Assembly: GCF_028290495.1 (NCBI RefSeq)
Contig: NZ_JAQGJT010000047.1
Location: 1-64,000 of the forward strand
Direction: 5' to 3'
From: Tardiphaga sp.
GTDB lineage: Bacteria > Pseudomonadota > Alphaproteobacteria > Rhizobiales > Xanthobacteraceae
Length of the DNA stretch: 64,000 bases
The notes under the pieces were generated by a model. That model was not told the origin of the DNA and ran no database searches. It saw only the letters and a program-made list of their open reading frames with translations. A program made the translations under genes and the position numbers. Shown in pieces: positions 60,146-64,000 of this stretch (within the stretch, counting starts at the first letter, position 1; each line of letters starts with the position of its first letter).

Positions 60146-61465
60146 TCATGCCACCGGAAACGATGCCCTTACCAGCGCCGGATAGCGCGCTGCCTGAAAC
60201 AGGCCGCGCGCCAGCAGGAAGATCAGGAACGCGCTCCACAATCCGGCATTGCCGAACGGCGTCAGCAGATAGAACGCCGCAAAATAGGTCGCCAGCGCCA
60301 GCAGCATCAGGTTGCGCATGTCGCGCGCCCAAGATGCGCCGATATAGATGCCGTCATAGACATAGGCCAGCACGCCGCAAGCCGGCGCCAGCGCCGCCAG
60401 CCACATGAATTCGCGCGCCGCGATGCGCACTTCCGGGCTGGTAGTGACGAAATCGATCAGCGCGCCGCCGGCGATGAGAAACAGCAGCGTCACAGCGATG
60501 CCGAATGCCGCGCTCCAGCCGAGCACCAGTTTCACGGCGCGGTTGAATTCGCGGCGGTTGCGGGCGCCGAAACTCTGGCCGCAGAGCTGCTCGGCGGCAT
60601 TCGCCAGACCGTCGAGAAAGAACGAGCCGATCATCAGGAAGTTGTTGAGCACGGCGTTGGCGGCCAGCGTCAGGTCGCCGGCGCGCGCGCCCTGCGCGGT
60701 GAAGAACAGGAATGCCGCGATCAGCGCCGCGGTGCGGATCATGATGTCGCGATTGACCGCGAACAGCCGCAGCAGCCGCGTGCGGTCGAACAGGATATGG
60801 TTCGGGACGCTGAAGTTACCCGACAGCAGCACCCACACCGCGATCAGGCCGCCGACGAAGCCAAGGCCTTCCGCCGCCACCGTGGCGACCGCAGCGCCTG
60901 CTACGCCCTGTCCGGCGGACAGCACCAGATACGCCGTCAGCGCCATGTTGGTGAGGTTGATGCCGACCTGTAGCGCCAGTGCGATGCCGGTGCGGGCCTG
61001 GCCGACCAGCCAGCCGAGGATGACATAGTTGCCGAGCATCAGCGGCGCCGACCACAGCCGGATGAAGAAATACTCTCGCGCAGCCGAGGTGACAGCCTCG
61101 CTGCCGCCCATGATGCCGAATACCGCTGCCGCCAGCGGCGTGCGCAATGCGATCAGCGTCAGGCCGATGGCCGCCCCCAGCATCAGCGCGCGCAACAGGA
61201 TCGCGCGCAGTTCGATGCGGTCGCCGGCGCCGAGCGCTTGCGCGGTAAAGGCCACGGTGGCCATCCGCAGGAATCCGAACAGCCAGAAGATGCAGTCGAA
61301 CGCCACCGAGGCCAGCGCCACGCCGCCGAGCAGATGTGGATCGCCGAGCCGGCCGATCGCCGCGGTGGCGACGATGCCGAGCAGCGGCGTGGTGAGATTG
61401 GCCAGCATCGCCGGGCCGGCGATAGCGAAAACCCGGCCGTGGCCGCCGCGAAGTTCTGCGGTCAT
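60146..61465 (-). CDS. MATE family transporter (DinF-like)
   Basis: 439 residues, 12 helices. VFAIAGPAMLANLTTPLLGIVATAAIGRLGDPHLLGGVALAS is the start, with GFLRMATVAFTAQALGAGD and FFLDGLANAAEQLCGQSFGARNR characteristic of the DinF branch. It differs strongly from the MATE gene at 43916. It likely exports a cationic or oxidised compound. The DUF6460 gene lies nine bases upstream, so they may share an operon. Confidence 0.88.
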   Translation of the reverse strand: MTAELRGGHGRVFAIAGPAMLANLTTPLLGIVATAAIGRLGDPHLLGGVALASVAFDCIFWLFGFLRMATVAFTAQALGAGDRIELRAILLRALMLGAAIGLTLIALRTPLAAAVFGIMGGSEAVTSAAREYFFIRLWSAPLMLGNYVILGWLVGQARTGIALALQVGINLTNMALTAYLVLSAGQGVAGAAVATVAAEGLGFVGGLIAVWVLLSGNFSVPNHILFDRTRLLRLFAVNRDIMIRTAALIAAFLFFTAQGARAGDLTLAANAVLNNFLMIGSFFLDGLANAAEQLCGQSFGARNRREFNRAVKLVLGWSAAFGIAVTLLFLIAGGALIDFVTTSPEVRIAAREFMWLAALAPACGVLAYVYDGIYIGASWARDMRNLMLLALATYFAAFYLLTPFGNAGLWSAFLIFLLARGLFQAARYPALVRASFPVA

Positions 61466-61474
61466 CCCGGAGGT

Positions 61475-61783
61475 CTAGCGGCCGCGCGGCGCGCTGAACA
61501 TCCGCGAGATCAGCCAGATCGGCACCACGATCACGGCGCCGAGCAGGAAATAGCGCCACAGCCCGTTGATGGCGTCGAAGCCGAGGTTATAGACCCACTC
61601 GAATAGGCGGCGGATGCTGGTGACGATGTTCCAGGGATCGAAGCCGATCGCGGCCAGCACCACGCCGACCAGGATCGACAGCAGCACCAGCCGTCCCAGC
61701 ACCGCCAGCGGTGAGCCACCGAGAAAGCGCGACAGGCCGTCCGGCTGGGTCGCCGGGATATCCCGGACATCGTTCTGCATCAT
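61475..61783 (-). CDS. Small membrane protein, DUF6460-like
   Basis: 102 residues with two hydrophobic helices (SPLAVLGRLVLLSILVGVVLAAIGFDPWN and GLWRYFLLGAVIVVPIWLIS) and a polar N-terminus. GGAG lies just upstream of the first of two consecutive ATGs. It belongs, as far as I can tell, to the DUF6460 family of unknown function. Read with the MATE gene. Confidence 0.65.
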   Translation of the reverse strand: MMQNDVRDIPATQPDGLSRFLGGSPLAVLGRLVLLSILVGVVLAAIGFDPWNIVTSIRRLFEWVYNLGFDAINGLWRYFLLGAVIVVPIWLISRMFSAPRGR

Positions 61784-61852
61784 CGTCTCCTGCGCGCGAA
61801 ATCTTCCGCGATCATAGCATGCTGCCTCAGATGGGAAACCCGTCGGCCGCCG

Positions 61853-63526
61853 TCAATCACTGGCAGTGGCGGCGGACGCAAGTGTGGCGTCGGCCTTCAG
61901 CATCCGCTCCAGCGTCTCCAGCCGGTCGGCCTCCGCCGGCGGCTTGTCCCAGCGCAGCCGGCTAATGCGCGGAAACCGCATCGCCACGCCGGACTTGTGC
62001 CGCGGCGAACGCGCCAGCCCCTCGAAGGCGACTTCCAGCACCAGCCCCTGATCGGGCTCGTGCACGACATGGCGGACCGGGCCGAATTTCTCGGTGGTGT
62101 GGCGGCGGACGAAGCGGTCGATCTGGATGAGCTCCTCGTCGGTGAATCCGAAATAGGCCTTGCCGACCGGTACCAGCTGGTCGCCGCCGTCGGTCGCGGT
62201 CCACACCCCGAATGTATAGTCGGAATAATACGACGAGCGCTTGCCGTGACCGCGCTGCGCATACATCAGCACGGCGTCGATGATGTGCGGATCACGTTTC
62301 CATTTCCACCACTGGCCCTTCGGCCGCCCCGGCAGATAGGCCGAGTCGCGCCGCTTCAGCATCACGCCTTCCACCGCATCAGCGTCCTCGCCGGCACCGG
62401 CGCTGGTGGGGTCGGCGCGGGCCGCGGCGAGCGCGGCCCAGTCCGCGAAGGCGATCTGTTCGGACAGGTCGATGCGCGGATCGTCGAGCTGTGTGACGAA
62501 GCCTTCCAGCCTCGTGCGGCGCTGCTCGAACGGCAATTCGCGCAAATCCGTCTCGCCGTCGTGAAGCAGGTCATAGGCGCGCAGATGGATCGGGTACTCC
62601 TTGAGCATTTTTGGCGTGACGCTTTTGCGGTTCAGCCGCTGCTGCAGCACGTTGAACGATTGCACTCGGCCCTCGCGCAGCACCAGCAACTCGCCGTCGA
62701 TCGCACCGGGCAATCGCAAGCTGGGTGCGAGATCGGGAAACGCGCTCGTGATGTCCTCGCCGGTGCGCGAATAGAGCCGCGTGATGATGCTGCCGTGGTC
62801 ATCGAGCCCGCTCACCGCCTGGATGCGGATGCCGTCCCATTTCCATTCGGCGACGAAATCCCTGGCATCGAGGTTGGCGAAATCAGAGTCCTCGATCGCG
62901 TGCGCCAGCATCACCGGGCGGAACGGCGCGGGATCGAGATTGACCGGCTTCTCCGCGCGGCCTTCCAACCATGCGAACAGTTCAGGATAGGGCGGCGATA
63001 GCCCGGGCCACATTAGTTCGACGTCATGCGCATCCTTGTCGCCGAGCGCGGCCGCAGCGGTTTTCGCCAGACGGGCGGAGACGCCGATCCGCATGCTGCC
63101 GGTGACCAGTTTCAGCAGCGCCCAGCGCCCGGTCTCGTCGAGCTCATCCAGCCAGCGGATGAGCTGCATCGGCAATTCCATTTTGCCGAGCGTACGGAGT
63201 GTCGTGACGACTTCGGTAAGTGTCGGCGGCGGGTTGTTGTGGGCAATTTCCGCGGATTTCGGCCACATCAGTGCGACCGTTTCGGAGAGATCGCCGACGT
63301 AATCATACGACAGTGCGAACAGCACAGGATCGGTGCGCGACGCAATCAGATCACGGATCAGCCCGGCCTTGGCGTGTTTGAACGACAGCGCGCCGGTCAG
63401 TGCCGCCAGCGCGTAACCGCGGTCGGGGTCAGCGGTCTCGCGAAAATAGTTCGTGATCAGCCGCAGCTTGTTGTTGCGGCCGGGCTCATAGGCCAAGCGA
63501 TCGAGCAATTCGGCGAAGCGGTTCAT
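61853..63526 (-). CDS. ATP-dependent DNA ligase (cisplatin damage response type)
   Basis: 557 residues. N-terminal helical domain (FAELLDRLAYEPGRNNKLRL), then the adenylation domain with nucleophilic Lys in FVAEWKWDGIRIQAV, AIDGELLVLREGRVQSFNVLQQRL, EGVMLKRRDSAYLPGRPKGQWWKWKRDPH, and the OB fold (FTDEELIQIDRFVRRHT). It is a LigC-like enzyme that works with a ligase-associated exonuclease in DNA repair. The ATG overlaps the TGA of the exonuclease gene (ATGA). Confidence 0.92.
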   Translation of the reverse strand: MNRFAELLDRLAYEPGRNNKLRLITNYFRETADPDRGYALAALTGALSFKHAKAGLIRDLIASRTDPVLFALSYDYVGDLSETVALMWPKSAEIAHNNPPPTLTEVVTTLRTLGKMELPMQLIRWLDELDETGRWALLKLVTGSMRIGVSARLAKTAAAALGDKDAHDVELMWPGLSPPYPELFAWLEGRAEKPVNLDPAPFRPVMLAHAIEDSDFANLDARDFVAEWKWDGIRIQAVSGLDDHGSIITRLYSRTGEDITSAFPDLAPSLRLPGAIDGELLVLREGRVQSFNVLQQRLNRKSVTPKMLKEYPIHLRAYDLLHDGETDLRELPFEQRRTRLEGFVTQLDDPRIDLSEQIAFADWAALAAARADPTSAGAGEDADAVEGVMLKRRDSAYLPGRPKGQWWKWKRDPHIIDAVLMYAQRGHGKRSSYYSDYTFGVWTATDGGDQLVPVGKAYFGFTDEELIQIDRFVRRHTTEKFGPVRHVVHEPDQGLVLEVAFEGLARSPRHKSGVAMRFPRISRLRWDKPPAEADRLETLERMLKADATLASAATASD

Positions 63527-64000
63527 GCACCCCCGCCTTCGCCCGGCGGCAGCGCTTCTTCTTCCTCTTCGTCGCCATAGCCGACCAGTGCCAGCGGTCG
63601 CGCGGTCAGTCCCTTGGTCTGGCACCAGTGCACCAGCGCGTCTTCCTGGCCGTGTGTGACCCAGATCTCGCCCGCGCCCGTGGCGCCGATGGTGGCGATC
63701 AGTCCATCCCAATCGGCGTGGTCGGAGATGATCAGCGGCAGCTCGATGCCGCGCTGCCTTGCGCGGGCTCTGACCCGCATCCAGCCCGACGCGAACGCCG
63801 TCACCGGATCGGGAAACCGCCGTGTCCATACGTCTGATGTGGCAGATGGCGGCGCCAGCGTGATGGTGCCGGCGAGGTCGGCCTTCTTGACGCCTTTGAC
63901 CAGACGGAGGTCGCCGAGATTGATGCCGCGGCTTTCGTAATAGCGGGTGATCTTCTCCATCGCGCCGTGCAGATAGATCGGCGCGTCATAGCCGGCCTGC
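63523..64000 (-). CDS. Ligase-associated DNA exonuclease (metallo-beta-lactamase type), 3' part only
   Basis: The reading frame is open to the window end, so this is the C-terminal part of a longer gene (about 158 residues here). YDAPIYLHGAMEKITRYYES is followed by SGWMRVRARARQRGIELPLIISDHADWDGLI and GEIWVTHGQEDALVHWCQ, matching the RNase-J/CPSF-like exonucleases next to ATP-dependent ligases. The stop is four-base-overlapped with the ligase start. The Glu-rich tail (DEEEEEA) is unusual but in frame. Confidence 0.88.
   Translation of the reverse strand, partial: QAGYDAPIYLHGAMEKITRYYESRGINLGDLRLVKGVKKADLAGTITLAPPSATSDVWTRRFPDPVTAFASGWMRVRARARQRGIELPLIISDHADWDGLIATIGATGAGEIWVTHGQEDALVHWCQTKGLTARPLALVGYGDEEEEEALPPGEGGGA

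Noticed and set aside
1-64000. CRISPR array, insertion sequence, integrase or prophage
   Set aside because: No regular repeat-spacer array, transposase, integrase, terminase or capsid motif is visible on either strand. The short repeats are palindromic intergenic elements and two small tandem arrays.

Overview
The window is a GC-rich chromosomal segment of an alphaproteobacterium. It most resembles the Nitrobacteraceae (Bradyrhizobium / Rhodopseudomonas / Afipia group). The evidence is a GcrA cell-cycle regulator, a class I lysyl-tRNA synthetase, a SAM-II riboswitch on metZ, an OpgC family protein, a tandem dCTP deaminase next to metZ, tripartite-tricarboxylate and HAAT-type solute receptors, and several families of rhizobial-looking palindromic intergenic repeats. 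The assignment rests on reading the sequence; no search was run. Nothing looks like a prophage, transposon, CRISPR array or conjugative element. Most of the window is ordinary core and metabolic chromosome.

Layout. 1-8 kb: an MmgE/PrpD gene broken by an in-frame stop, a FUSC-type membrane protein, small conserved proteins, a tricarboxylate-type solute receptor, a polysaccharide deacetylase, and an OmpA/BON-like outer-membrane protein coupled to a small membrane protein. 8-15 kb: a YbhN-like flippase-domain protein, a PhoR-like histidine kinase, gcrA with a cluster of GANTC sites upstream, and argD-argF-hslO behind a promoter followed at once by a strong hairpin. 15-23 kb: a GMC oxidoreductase, two unrelated molybdopterin oxidoreductases and an MFS transporter. 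23.5-30 kb: a HAAT ABC transporter operon (receptor, two ATPases, two permeases), followed by a 25-codon upstream ORF coupled to a pyridine nucleotide-disulfide oxidoreductase. 30-38 kb: an SDR, a GGDEF-EAL membrane protein, a decayed soxA remnant, apaG, and an opgC-SGNH-SGNH operon. 38-49 kb: metZ with SAM-II control, dcd, a DUF2171 protein, an SDR epimerase, a DUF29-like pseudogene, a sorbosone-type dehydrogenase, MATE, ogt, tRNA-Gly(CCC), and a cobalamin riboswitch on metE. 49-64 kb: an FAD dehydrogenase, a Clp-like periplasmic protein, SCO, a family 2 glycosyltransferase with a GspE-N-like N-terminus, a solute receptor, lysK, an S24 repressor, DUF952-pyrD, a cupin, MATE, DUF6460, and an ATP-dependent ligase with its associated exonuclease (cut by the window end).

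How parts work together. Methionine synthesis is represented by two riboswitch classes 7.5 kb apart: SAM-II on metZ (sulfhydrylation to homocysteine) and cobalamin on metE (B12-independent methylation). The opgC operon looks like a cell-envelope glycan acylation module. It pairs a membrane acyltransferase with one intact SGNH hydrolase and one SGNH paralogue that has lost every catalytic residue. A GGDEF-EAL protein and a glycosyltransferase with a possible MshEN/GspE-N sensory domain suggest c-di-GMP-controlled glycan synthesis, but that link is inferred. Three genes are visibly decaying (MmgE/PrpD, soxA, DUF29-like). Small genes at 29946-30113 and 28498-28575 are easy to miss.
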